Shown: piece after piece, positions 1 through 7,715 of the stretch | Layout: every line of letters starts with the position of its first letter | Numbering within the stretch: position 1 is the first letter of the stretch | NCBI GenBank assembly: GCA_937863215.1 | Contig: CALMFQ010000115.1 | Span: forward strand, 1 to 13,954 | Origin: an uncultured Pseudomonadota bacterium | GTDB lineage: Bacteria; Pseudomonadota; Gammaproteobacteria; Burkholderiales; SCOH01 | Direction: 5' to 3' | Length of the DNA stretch: 13,954 nucleotides | The notes under the pieces: generated by a model | The model's database searches: none | Seen by the model: only the letters and a program-made list of their open reading frames with translations | Told to the model about the DNA's origin: nothing | Position numbers and translations under genes: made by a program

Positions 1-915
1 TTCTCGATCTACCAGGAAAGCCGCCGCGGTGGCCGCAAATACAATCAGGACCGGATAGGCTATTCCTATAGTCGCGATTCGCTGTTGCTGGTCGTCGCCG
101 ACGGCATGGGCGGTCATCTGCACGGCGAAGTGGCAGCACAAATCACGCTTGAGCTGCTGGCGGAGCTGTTCCAGAAAAAAGCCAAGCCGGTCATCAACGC
201 TCCGCTGGTATTTCTCGCCGAATCACTGAACAAGGCGCATGACGCAATTCTCGCCTACTCCAACAACCACCAGCTACTGGAAACGCCGCGCACCACCTGC
301 GTAGCCTGCCTGGTGCAGGACGGCATGGCCTACTGGGCGCACGTTGGCGATTCGCGCCTGTATCTGGTACGCAAGGGCAAGCTGGTAGCGCAGACGCGCG
401 ACCACTCCAAGGTACAGCAGATGGTCGATAGCGGCGTGATCACCGAAGCCGAAGCGCAGGTGCATCCGGAGCGCAACAAAATCTACAACTGCCTCGGCGG
501 CCTGCATCCACCGGAGGTTGAACTGGGTGTCAAGACCGCCCTGCACGAAAACGACTCGATCCTGCTGAGTACCGACGGGTTCTGGGGCCCGCTCAAAGTC
601 GAGGAAGTGTGCAACTATCTCGGCAGCTATCCGGCGATGTTCGCCCTGCCGCAGTTAATGGACCAGGCAGAATTGCGCGCCGGCAAGCATAGCGACAACC
701 TGTCGGTACTTGGCATCACCTGGCTGGAAGAAGACACGACTGCCGACGCGCAGACCACGATCCAGACCAAGACCATGCCGCTGGACAGTTTTACCACCAA
801 GCTGAAGGAACTGGACGCCGAACAGATTCTGAAAGGCGACAAGGACGTTAGCGAGATGGACATCGAGGCGGCGATTGCGGAGATCAAAGCCACCATCGAG
901 AAATATTCCAAGTAG
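1..915 (+). CDS. PP2C-family serine/threonine protein phosphatase, 5'-truncated by window edge
   Basis: Metal-dependent (Mn/Mg) phosphatase that removes phosphate from Ser/Thr residues, probably cytoplasmic and opposing a Hanks-type kinase. The reading frame is open from base 1, so the true start lies upstream. A TTG at 85 would be the first start in the window, but the preceding 28 codons already hold conserved PP2C sequence (NQD at visible residues 15-17), so it is rejected as the start. Visible metal-site motifs are DGMGG (Asp34), HVGDSR (Asp117), STDGFW (Asp192) and SDNLSV (Asp232). After the catalytic domain, about 60 extra residues form an acidic, helix-prone tail ending in EKYSK. An intrinsic terminator follows the stop, and rph comes next on the same strand. 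The kinase partner is expected upstream, outside the window. The family call is secure; the substrate is unknown. Confidence 0.93.
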   Translation, partial: FSIYQESRRGGRKYNQDRIGYSYSRDSLLLVVADGMGGHLHGEVAAQITLELLAELFQKKAKPVINAPLVFLAESLNKAHDAILAYSNNHQLLETPRTTCVACLVQDGMAYWAHVGDSRLYLVRKGKLVAQTRDHSKVQQMVDSGVITEAEAQVHPERNKIYNCLGGLHPPEVELGVKTALHENDSILLSTDGFWGPLKVEEVCNYLGSYPAMFALPQLMDQAELRAGKHSDNLSVLGITWLEEDTTADAQTTIQTKTMPLDSFTTKLKELDAEQILKGDKDVSEMDIEAAIAEIKATIEKYSK

Positions 916-943
916 CCGCGCCAAGCCGGCCGAATCATGTCAC

Positions 944-978
944 GCAGCGCCAGCCGAATAGCTGGCGCTGCTGTTTTT
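944..978 (+). terminator. Intrinsic terminator after the PP2C gene
   Basis: A perfect 11-bp stem (GCAGCGCCAGC at 944-954 with GCTGGCGCTGC at 961-971) and a 6-base loop are followed by TGTTTTT. It begins 28 bases after the phosphatase stop codon and ends only 26 bases before the rph start. It should stop most transcription from the phosphatase gene, yet it leaves almost no room for a separate rph promoter downstream. Confidence 0.85.
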
Positions 979-1004
979 GTCAGCCAGAACACAGGGAACC
1001 CGCC

Positions 1005-1721
1005 ATGCGCCCAAGCCAACGCCGCCCGGATCAGCTCCGCCCGGTCCATTTCACCCGCAATTACACCAAACACGCCGAAGGCTCGGTATTGGTCGAATTT
1101 GGCGATACCAAGGTAATTTGTACCGTCAGCATCGATGAATCGGTGCCACCGTTCCTGCGCGACAAAGGCCAAGGCTGGATCACCGCCGAATACGGCATGC
1201 TGCCCCGCTCCACTGGCTCGCGCATGCGCCGCGAATCTGCATCGGGCAAGCAATCGGGACGCACTCAGGAAATCCAGCGCCTGATCGGCCGGTCGCTGCG
1301 CGCCGTGGTCGATCTGGAAAAACTCGGAGCCCGCACGCTGCAAATCGATTGCGATGTAATCCAGGCAGATGGCGGCACACGCACGGCCAGCATCACTGGC
1401 GCATTCGTCGCGCTGCACGATGCGCTGCAAGGGCTGCAGGCCAGCGGCAAACTGGCAGAATGGCCACTACGCGACTTCATTGCCGCAATCTCGGTAGGCA
1501 TCTACAACGGCCAGGCGGTGCTCGATCTGGATTACGACGAAGATTCGGACTGCGAAACCGACATGAATGTAGTGATGACCGGCAGCGGCGGCTTCGTTGA
1601 AATCCAGGGCACGGCCGAAGGCATGCCGTTCAGCCGCGATGAAATGAATGCAATGCTGGACCTCGCCAATAGCGGCATCCGCCAGCTGATTGAACAGCAG
1701 CAAGCCGTGCTCGGACTGTAA
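1005..1721 (+). CDS. rph: Ribonuclease PH
   Basis: Phosphorolytic 3'-5' exoribonuclease that trims tRNA precursor 3' ends using phosphate and releases nucleoside diphosphates; cytoplasmic hexamer. The 238-aa length is normal for the family. The N-terminus carries the RPD-QLRPV signature, and the EYGMLPRST and RRES segments are conserved. Phosphate-site residues are visible as Arg86 (in SGRTQEIQRLIGRS) and Thr125-Arg126 (in GGTRTASI). An acidic metal-site cluster lies at Asp174-Asp182 (DLDYDEDSD), followed by ETDMNVVMTGSGGFVEIQGT. The ATG at 1005 is chosen because AGGGAA sits about 8 bases upstream and the protein begins as the family does. It follows the phosphatase gene across a terminator and is convergent with the CDF transporter gene. 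The 110 bases to that gene's stop hold GC-rich palindromes (such as GGCCGCGGCC) but no clear intrinsic terminator. Confidence 0.97.
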   Translation: MRPSQRRPDQLRPVHFTRNYTKHAEGSVLVEFGDTKVICTVSIDESVPPFLRDKGQGWITAEYGMLPRSTGSRMRRESASGKQSGRTQEIQRLIGRSLRAVVDLEKLGARTLQIDCDVIQADGGTRTASITGAFVALHDALQGLQASGKLAEWPLRDFIAAISVGIYNGQAVLDLDYDEDSDCETDMNVVMTGSGGFVEIQGTAEGMPFSRDEMNAMLDLANSGIRQLIEQQQAVLGL

Positions 1722-1831
1722 CGGCGTCTCCGCATGGGCCGTGACCGGATTCCGGGCCGCGGCCTGCCCCACCTACGACCGCATGCTGCGCGGCCCGTTC
1801 TCTGGAACCAACCGGCTACAGCCGACGGCTC

Positions 1832-2743
1832 TTACGCGTCGCAATCGATATACTTCTCCAGCGGCTCGACGTGAATGTTCACGCTGGTACGCGTCAGCCG
1901 CCCTTCTATCGCCTCTTCCAGCCGGTCGCACAGGCAGTGGGCATCGGCAACGCTCATCTCGCCCGGCACCAGCAGATTGAATTCGACAAAACGACGCGAG
2001 CCGGATTTGCGGCTGCGCAGGCCATTATGTGAATGCATCGCATCCAGCGCACCGTTGATCGCGAGACGGATTTCCTCCATCTCTTCGGGCGGCAAAGTCG
2101 CATCCATCAAGCCGTTCAGCGAACGATGCAGCAGTTCGATGCCAGTCTTGATGATGTTGAGTGCGATCAATATCGCAATCAGCGGATCCAGCACCTGCCA
2201 CGCGGGTGGCGCAAAAATCAGGACACTCAGGCCGGCCACCATACCGATCGAGGTCCAGACATCGGTCATCAGGTGCTTTGCATCTGCCTCCAGCGTGATG
2301 CTGTCATGCGCCCTGGCAGCACGCAACATGTACCAGGCAACGCCATAATTGACCGCCGATGCGACAAGCGAGATCGCCACACCGAGCGGCAGATGATGCA
2401 GTGCCACAGTGCTGGCAAAGCGCTGCCAGGCGGCCCAGATGATCGAAATGGCCGCAACGATGATCAGCGCGCCTTCGACACCGCTGGAAAAATACTCTGC
2501 CTTGTCGTGGCCGTAGGGATGGCTGTCGTCGGCCGGGATGGCAACCACGGTGAGCACCAGCAAGGCGACGATGCCGGCAGTGAGATTGACGAACGATTCC
2601 ATCGCATCGGAAAACAGCCCGACCGAATCGGTAAGAAAATATGCACCGAACTTGAGGCACAACGTCACAATCGATGCACCGATCGACAGCAGAGCAACCC
2701 GTTCCGCCCGCAGCATAAACGCCCCCAGCAAAAAGCGCCGCAT
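1832..2743 (-). CDS. Cation diffusion facilitator family transporter
   Basis: Inner-membrane proton-coupled exporter of a divalent metal (Zn, Fe, Mn, Co or similar). It is 303 aa from the ATG at 2743. A second ATG at 2716 (Met10, MLRAERVALL) would give 294 aa and begins closer to the usual family N-terminus; neither has a strong Shine-Dalgarno. About six membrane segments lie in residues 12-205. The TM2 signature DSVGLFSDAMESFVN gives Asp46, Glu49 and Asn53. A cytoplasmic loop holds HPYGHDKAE (75-83), and TM5 has His157-x3-Asp161. The C-terminal cytoplasmic domain (about 215-303) has RFVEFNLLVPG and ends with a VNIHVEP motif. At the TM2 site Glu49 and Asn53 stand where the ferrous/zinc exporter FieF has two Asp, so metal choice cannot be transferred from FieF. 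It is the last gene of the minus-strand run, 42 bases after the preceding stop, so it may be co-transcribed. Confidence 0.93.
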   Translation of the reverse strand: MRRFLLGAFMLRAERVALLSIGASIVTLCLKFGAYFLTDSVGLFSDAMESFVNLTAGIVALLVLTVVAIPADDSHPYGHDKAEYFSSGVEGALIIVAAISIIWAAWQRFASTVALHHLPLGVAISLVASAVNYGVAWYMLRAARAHDSITLEADAKHLMTDVWTSIGMVAGLSVLIFAPPAWQVLDPLIAILIALNIIKTGIELLHRSLNGLMDATLPPEEMEEIRLAINGALDAMHSHNGLRSRKSGSRRFVEFNLLVPGEMSVADAHCLCDRLEEAIEGRLTRTSVNIHVEPLEKYIDCDA

Positions 2744-2785
2744 GATTGCGGCGCCCTGTCCTGATTCATTCTAGCGCGAAAAAGC

Positions 2786-4516
2786 TCAGGCGGCAGCGGT
2801 CTCGTTCTCGACGCGCACCCACACCCAGTCGGTGCCACGCGCCAGAACATCCTTGGCCCGCACGCGGAACTCCTTGCCACGTGCCGCCAGCGTCATTATC
2901 CGATCCTGCTGGTAATCGGACGCCCGCATCACCAGGCCATTCACCTTCTGTGTGCTCGATTTCGCCGGAGTAAAGATGCCGACACCGGATGACATCATGC
3001 CGGCCGAATCGATGCCGTCGATCGAATAACCGCTGCTGCCGCGATTGTTACTCTGCATGCGGATATCGACCGTAACCGGCGCGTATGCCAGCACCTGAAT
3101 ACCGGAATACATATGACCATCCGGCAAACGCGACAGGCGCCGGATCATCGCCAGCTGCCAGCGGTCGGTATTTTCCGGGCGCACAGCCAGCAGCGCATCG
3201 AGGCGCACCCAGTCATTCTCCACCAACGTCAGCTTGGCGCCATAGCCACCATGGCTTTCGTTTTCCACCGCCCAGGTTTCATGCTCGCCGATGGTATGTT
3301 TCTGCACGTGCATCGCCATGTTCGCCACCTTGCGCTGCCGGGTGCGCTCGGTGACAAAGCCATACTGGCGCATATCGAGCATTTCGTCGTGATCGGCATC
3401 CTGACGTTTTTCCAGATCGGTGGCGCGCTCGTTGTCGTAACGGATATGCAGGCAGATATCGTGCATACCCTGCATCACGTCGATCAGCTTTTTCACCTTG
3501 ATGCGATCGGCCCCACGGTGCGGCTTGACGCTCTTGTCGGTCGACCACCAGGCTTCGAGTATCTTGACCAGATCCAGTGCGCCCGGCTGGCGGAACGATT
3601 CGTCGAGACTGGCGCTCTTCTTGCCCCCCTCCAGCGCGCGGCGGATCAGGCCTATCTGCTGCACCATCTCGCCGGTACCCCAGTACCGGCCGATAGTACC
3701 TTCCGGCACCTTGCTGCCAATGCGCTGCGCAGGCGAATAGGTGGAAAGATCGACAAAGAACTGCTGTTCACCCGGCTTGGGAAGCTTTTCGACAACCAGA
3801 TGATGCGACCACATTTTCAGCCAGTTGTCGGCCAGATCCATCTGCTTCGGTGTCAGGGTACCGGTATTCAGATTGGCCAGCATCATGATCTGCAGGAATT
3901 CGTCGGCACACGAAGTGGAACGGCCGCGAGCACTGTCGTACAACGTAAACGAATCGCTATCGAACCCCTTTACCTCGGCCAGACGAAATACCTGATTGAC
4001 CATGGCCCAGAATTTCTTGCCCGGCGACAGGAAACGAAAATACTGGAACTTGGCCTGAAAACCCAGATAGCGCAAGGTGCGCGCCATCACCTTGGGCAGG
4101 AACGGCTCGGTCGATTGTGCATCGGAGACGGGTCCGACAGGGGCATTGCGGCCTTCCTCGGCAGCGCCGGGATCGCGGATAAAGCGCAGGTAGGCCAGAA
4201 TCATGTGGTGCGCCAATCCCATCACCTGATGCCACATGCGGCTTTCGATGGTCTTGGACATGCGCGGATTTTGCACGTACTGCAACGCCAACGACTCGTG
4301 CGCATTCTGAATCTGGTCATCGATCCACATCAACGCCTGCAGGCGCGCCGCAGTAGGCGGCGTCTCGGCTGCCAGAAAGCGGTTGACCAGCTCGGCAACC
4401 TCGGCGTGAGTGGAAGACAGATCGCCTTCCAGCGTCTTTTTCCACCAGGCTTGCGCCGCCTTGAGGTTGTCCAGCGGTTCGCTGTTTTTCTTGAATCGGT
4501 TAAGTAAATCGAGCAT
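2786..4516 (-). CDS. Large protein with C-terminal PilZ-like domain; paralog A of a tandem pair
   Basis: A 576-aa soluble protein with no signal peptide or membrane segment. The N-terminal 300 or so residues are mostly helical, starting MLDLLNRFKKNSEPLDNLKA, and match no family I can name. The C-terminal part resembles PilZ cyclic-di-GMP modules: RTRQR at 391-395 fits RxxxR, and NESHGG at 419-424 fits [D/N]xSxxG about 25 residues later. A strand-rich stretch follows (LLAVRPE, WQLAMIRRL, GIQVLA). It is clearly paralogous to the gene at 4629-6284: both share LKAAQ near the start, GFVT before the module, GGYGA-L-L, DW, LLAVR, WQ and RRL in the same order. The ATG at 4516 has no good Shine-Dalgarno, but the N-terminus lines up with the paralog. 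The 112 bases upstream hold a small hairpin (GAGCGA-ttgc-TCGCTC on the minus strand) and no convincing promoter. A c-di-GMP receptor role, as described for FimW-type proteins, is inference. Confidence 0.85.
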   Translation of the reverse strand: MLDLLNRFKKNSEPLDNLKAAQAWWKKTLEGDLSSTHAEVAELVNRFLAAETPPTAARLQALMWIDDQIQNAHESLALQYVQNPRMSKTIESRMWHQVMGLAHHMILAYLRFIRDPGAAEEGRNAPVGPVSDAQSTEPFLPKVMARTLRYLGFQAKFQYFRFLSPGKKFWAMVNQVFRLAEVKGFDSDSFTLYDSARGRSTSCADEFLQIMMLANLNTGTLTPKQMDLADNWLKMWSHHLVVEKLPKPGEQQFFVDLSTYSPAQRIGSKVPEGTIGRYWGTGEMVQQIGLIRRALEGGKKSASLDESFRQPGALDLVKILEAWWSTDKSVKPHRGADRIKVKKLIDVMQGMHDICLHIRYDNERATDLEKRQDADHDEMLDMRQYGFVTERTRQRKVANMAMHVQKHTIGEHETWAVENESHGGYGAKLTLVENDWVRLDALLAVRPENTDRWQLAMIRRLSRLPDGHMYSGIQVLAYAPVTVDIRMQSNNRGSSGYSIDGIDSAGMMSSGVGIFTPAKSSTQKVNGLVMRASDYQQDRIMTLAARGKEFRVRAKDVLARGTDWVWVRVENETAAA

Positions 4517-4628
4517 TGGCCATCAGCATTCAGTGATACCGGTTCATCAATATTCGCAATTCTACATATATTGAGCGAGCAATCGCTCTAAATGATAATG
4601 CAACAAACTGCGCTCACCAAGCTGGAAT

Positions 4629-6284
4629 TCAGCCAGACAAGGGATACAGGATATTGAATTCGACAATTTCGTAGTCTTCGCCATGTTCGATCCGGTGTAT
4701 CGGCTCAAGCAAATACTGACGATCCAGTTCGGAGACCCGGTACTGCCGGCTGGCGACATAGGACGACGAACGCATCAGCAAGGTACAGGTCTGCATTTCC
4801 GCCAGCGAAGCACCAAACAGAACCGCGTACTCATCGCCATTGTCGCGCTCGTGCGGCAGACCTTCCATGCGCACCCGCACCGCCATCAGGCGCGCCGCCA
4901 GCACCTCAATCCCGACGTGAGTCTGGCGCTCGGCATCGTATTGCAAACGCCTGACCACGCCGATCTGCCAATCGCCATGCTCGCCGCGCACCGCCAACAG
5001 GCAGCCAATCTGCAGCCAGTCGCTGCGCAGCAACGGCAATATCGCACCATAGCCGCCCAGGCTGACGTTCTGCACCAGCCAGCTCTCTGCGCGCTGCTCC
5101 TGCTCGGAGCGACTGGCGGCCAACGAATCGAGCAACTGCTGGGTTTCTGCAGTAACGAAACCGAACATGTCCAGATCGCGTTTCTGCTTTTCCAGCACAG
5201 CCCGATTGTCGAGCACCGCCGGTGGCACCGCGAGCTTGTTGAACAGCACTCCGCGCATCACATCGGAAAAGCCATGCAGCACCGTCAGCCTGCCGAACGC
5301 CGGCATACGCTGCCACTTGCGCTCGGGCGGATTCATGCTCCAGTAGAACAGCAGATGCTGCAGCACCGAGCGCAGGCTTGCCGCAGAGGCCACATAGCTA
5401 TAACCCGCAGCGGTGACTGCTGCCGGATTGTCGAGTGCCCGCGCCAGTTCCTGCAGTCGCACCGACGCCATGCTCGGGCCGACAAAACGCATGCGCGCCG
5501 TAACCACCATCCCCGCAACCAGCCGCCCGGGCGGACGCGGTACCGCCAAGTCATAGACAAACGAACTACGGCTGTCCGGCTCGTGACTGAGGACGAAATT
5601 GTCGGCAACGTCGTCGATCAGGCGCTCCACCAGATCGATTTGCTGTGGCAGCAGGCTGTCCGGCGACGAGCAGGACAGAAACAGGCATTTCATGAATTCT
5701 GCCTGCAGCGAGCCGGGTTGCTGCGAGTGGTCGTACAACGCCACTCGCTCCTCGGTCAGCTGGCACGATTCGACGAACAACCAAGTGCGTGACAGCAAGT
5801 GCCACACAGCATCGTCTACCGGGCCGTAATGCAGCAACATCGCCTTGTGCAGGCATCCGACCGCGTGCAATGTCCGGCCGGCCAGCAACGGCAGCAGCAC
5901 TTTCAGGCTGTCCGCGCCGCGCGCGCCCATCGCATACGCATCCAGACAATACAGGTAACCGTTGGCCAAGGCCCGCCAATAATCGACCAGCGCCCGCCAC
6001 ACCGCCTGCTCGCGGAATTTTGCCTGGCGGTTCTGCGCCAGATATTCCTGTTGCAGCTTGCGCTGGATCGCATAACCGCTTTCATCCAGCAGCTTGATGA
6101 TTGCTGCGCGCGTCTGCAGCCGATAACCGGAAGCCTGCACTACCGATTCGATCCAGGCCGACAGCTCAAGCAGGCATTTGTAGGCGTCCCCCTTGGGCAA
6201 TTCGTCAACGATGCGCTGCGCAGCCTTCAGATCGCGCATCGGATGATCGGGTACGGGCGCGAGTTTTGTCAGCCAGCCAATCAT
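4629..6284 (-). CDS. Large protein with degenerate PilZ-like C-terminal domain; paralog B of a tandem pair
   Basis: A 551-aa soluble protein and the paralog of the next gene downstream (2786-4516). The N-terminus, with LKAAQ at about residue 20, and the helical first 300 residues align in character with paralog A. The C-terminal module keeps the NVSLGG motif (406-411, fitting NxSxxG), then GGYGA, DW, LLAVRGE, WQIGVVRRL and GIEVLAA. The stretch after GFVT reads AETQQLLDSL where paralog A has ERTRQRKVAN, so the RxxxR phosphate-binding motif of PilZ proteins appears lost. Classical c-di-GMP binding is therefore doubtful. The ATG at 6284 lies 15 bases after the stop of the SpoIIAA-like gene, with AGGG and GAGG upstream, so the two are almost surely one operon. 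It may be a partner or decoy subunit of paralog A; that is inference. Confidence 0.84.
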   Translation of the reverse strand: MIGWLTKLAPVPDHPMRDLKAAQRIVDELPKGDAYKCLLELSAWIESVVQASGYRLQTRAAIIKLLDESGYAIQRKLQQEYLAQNRQAKFREQAVWRALVDYWRALANGYLYCLDAYAMGARGADSLKVLLPLLAGRTLHAVGCLHKAMLLHYGPVDDAVWHLLSRTWLFVESCQLTEERVALYDHSQQPGSLQAEFMKCLFLSCSSPDSLLPQQIDLVERLIDDVADNFVLSHEPDSRSSFVYDLAVPRPPGRLVAGMVVTARMRFVGPSMASVRLQELARALDNPAAVTAAGYSYVASAASLRSVLQHLLFYWSMNPPERKWQRMPAFGRLTVLHGFSDVMRGVLFNKLAVPPAVLDNRAVLEKQKRDLDMFGFVTAETQQLLDSLAASRSEQEQRAESWLVQNVSLGGYGAILPLLRSDWLQIGCLLAVRGEHGDWQIGVVRRLQYDAERQTHVGIEVLAARLMAVRVRMEGLPHERDNGDEYAVLFGASLAEMQTCTLLMRSSSYVASRQYRVSELDRQYLLEPIHRIEHGEDYEIVEFNILYPLSG

Positions 6285-6299
6285 GTCCTCGGCACCCTG

Positions 6300-6653
6300 T
6301 CAGTCGGCAGTCGATGCCAGCCACGCTTCGGCCGGAGCGGCTTCTTCGAACAGCTGGACATCGACTTCGTGGAACATCCGCGAAACCCACGCACTCCACG
6401 CCACCCATTGATCGGAAGTCAACACTGCCACGCGATGGAACTGGCGACCATGTTCGCGGGTGAAGCGCACTTCTTCCCATACCATGTCGAGCGTATAGCC
6501 ATGCATATCGCGCAGATCCAGTAGCACGTTGACCGGCCCCTGAAACTGCATGGTGTACAGCGCATTGGCCTCAAAATCCTGAAAATCCTTCAGGCTGAAT
6601 TCGCCAAATACCGCGACATTGAGATTATTGCCCTGCTGTTGGATCGATATCAT
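6300..6653 (-). CDS. SpoIIAA-like (STAS-type) small protein
   Basis: A 117-aa cytoplasmic protein with the SpoIIAA-like/STAS-SEC14 pattern. It has an N-terminal strand (LNVAVFGEFS, 11-20), a central VNVLLDLRDMHGYTLDMVWEE (41-61), then FHRVAVLTSDQWVAW (72-86), and EVDVQLFEEAAPAEAWL near the end. Proteins of this type act as small regulatory or ligand-binding switches; the partner here is unknown. The reading frame could start at 6704, but the ATG at 6653 is preferred because AGGAGG sits 4 bases upstream, the strongest Shine-Dalgarno in this run, and the domain starts directly there. It stands 103 bases after the exporter gene and 15 bases before paralog B, so it probably heads the three-gene unit. 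The role as partner of the two PilZ-like proteins is inferred from position only. Confidence 0.87.
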   Translation of the reverse strand: MISIQQQGNNLNVAVFGEFSLKDFQDFEANALYTMQFQGPVNVLLDLRDMHGYTLDMVWEEVRFTREHGRQFHRVAVLTSDQWVAWSAWVSRMFHEVDVQLFEEAAPAEAWLASTAD

Positions 6654-6723
6654 CCAGCCTCCTGAATCCCGGGAAAGCCATCGCCGCGCCAAGCGCTGAG
6701 GCAAGCTGGACGGAATGACTGAT

Positions 6724-6747
6724 TACAATTGACTTCGTGTCATTGTA
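6724..6747. promoter_or_regulatory. Dyad upstream of the SpoIIAA-like gene, possible operator/promoter
   Basis: TACAAT (6724-6729) and GAC (6731-6733) pair with GTC (6739-6741) and ATTGTA (6742-6747), with one bulged T and a 5-base centre. It lies 71-94 bases upstream of the ATG at 6653. On the minus strand the first half-site reads TACAAT, which could serve as a -10 hexamer, but I found no good -35 at 16-18 bases. There is no T-run, so a terminator for the exporter gene is unlikely. Function is tentative. Confidence 0.35.
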
Positions 6748-6756
6748 GACCAAGTT

Positions 6757-7647
6757 TCAGCCACCGGTACGACGCGGCTTGGCTACAGGCAGGGCTTGCG
6801 TGCTGATAAGGCCGGACAGCACAATGGCGACGACGCCCAGCCAGGAAGACGGCGACAGCCAATCACCCCATAGCAGCAAGCCGGAAATACTGGCAAAAGC
6901 CACCGTGCTGTAGGCCAGACTGGCCACCACGAGTGTCCTGCCGCGGCTGTACGCGCGCGTCAGTGCCAGCTGTGCCAGTGTTGCCGCCGATCCCATGCCA
7001 ATGATCAGCGCCAGCCCCGGCAGCGTGATCGGGGAAAAGCGGTGCAGCGACATCCACACCCCGGCACCAACCGTCGATACCAGCGAAAAGTAGAACACAA
7101 CCCGCCACTCCGGTTCGCCGATCCTGCCCAGGCTGCGCACATTAATCATGGCGATAGCGGCGAGCACACCGGAAACCAGCCCGATCATGCCGTCCAGTAA
7201 CTGATCGGAATGCAGCGTCGGATTCAGCAACGCCACCACGCCGACAAAGCCGAGTAGCACCGCCAGCAAGAGCTGCCACGGCGGGCGCTCGCGCAGCATC
7301 AGCGTAGAGATCAGCGCAATGAACAATGATGAGGTGTAATTGAGCGTGACTGCGGTTGCCAACGGCAATGCAGCAATCGTGTAGAAATACATCGACAGTG
7401 CGCCGAACCCGGACAGGCTGCGATTCAGGTGCTGGCGCCAGTATGGCGTTGCCAGCGAATTGCCGCGCACCCGGACGATAATCCAGATCACCAGCAGACC
7501 GACGAAAGAGCGGTAGAACACCAGCTCGGCCGGGGAAAAATAGCGCGCACCGAGTTTGACGCAGATACCCATGCAGGTGAACATGAAGCCGGCCACCAGC
7601 ATCCACAGGGCGCCACGATTGGTTCGCAGGCCGCCAGTCATGCCCAT
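6757..7647 (-). CDS. DMT-superfamily transporter (EamA domains)
   Basis: Inner-membrane protein of the drug/metabolite transporter superfamily, usually metabolite or amino-acid exporters. The 296-aa length and about ten hydrophobic segments in two repeats (about 12-140 and 150-285) fit two EamA domains. Typical features are the GFMFTCMGICVKLGARYFSP opening, VFYRSF, the PLATAVTLNYTSSLFIALIS segment closing repeat one, and GLISTQ near the end. The ATG at 7647 follows a GGGGG stretch at short distance, a weak ribosome site. It lies 68 bases downstream of the Rieske oxygenase gene on the same strand, with a 10-bp hairpin between them. It may move the substrate or product of that enzyme, but the sequence does not show what it carries. 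Confidence 0.92.
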   Translation of the reverse strand: MGMTGGLRTNRGALWMLVAGFMFTCMGICVKLGARYFSPAELVFYRSFVGLLVIWIIVRVRGNSLATPYWRQHLNRSLSGFGALSMYFYTIAALPLATAVTLNYTSSLFIALISTLMLRERPPWQLLLAVLLGFVGVVALLNPTLHSDQLLDGMIGLVSGVLAAIAMINVRSLGRIGEPEWRVVFYFSLVSTVGAGVWMSLHRFSPITLPGLALIIGMGSAATLAQLALTRAYSRGRTLVVASLAYSTVAFASISGLLLWGDWLSPSSWLGVVAIVLSGLISTQALPVAKPRRTGG

Positions 7648-7666
7648 GTCCCCCGGTACAAACGAC

Positions 7667-7692
7667 GACAGGCGGGAAACCGCCCGCCTGTC
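7667..7692 (-). terminator. Strong intercistronic hairpin, terminator-like without clear U-run
   Basis: GACAGGCGGG (7667-7676) pairs perfectly with CCCGCCTGTC (7683-7692) around a 6-base loop. It lies between the Rieske oxygenase stop and the exporter start. On the minus strand the stem is followed by GTCGTTTGT, which is only weakly U-rich. It could be an inefficient terminator or an mRNA-stabilising stem that lowers expression of the downstream exporter relative to the oxygenase. Confidence 0.5.
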
Positions 7693-7715
7693 CGTGCAAA
7701 CGATTTGCTCATGCG

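Noticed and set aside
627..1430. 267-aa minus-strand frame across the phosphatase and rph
   Set aside because: It spans two confirmed genes and an intrinsic terminator, with no recognisable domain.
3113..4507. 464-aa plus-strand open frame opposite paralog A
   Set aside because: Composition is His/Gln/Arg-rich and shows no domain; the minus-strand frame has a full paralog next door, so this is a shadow.
4571..4590. Hairpin GAGCGA/TCGCTC between the two paralogs as a terminator
   Set aside because: Only six pairs with no T-run on either strand; too weak to call.
4683..5792. 369-aa plus-strand open frame opposite paralog B
   Set aside because: Same reason: antisense shadow with His/Arg/Gln-rich translation, while the minus frame shares ordered motifs with paralog A.
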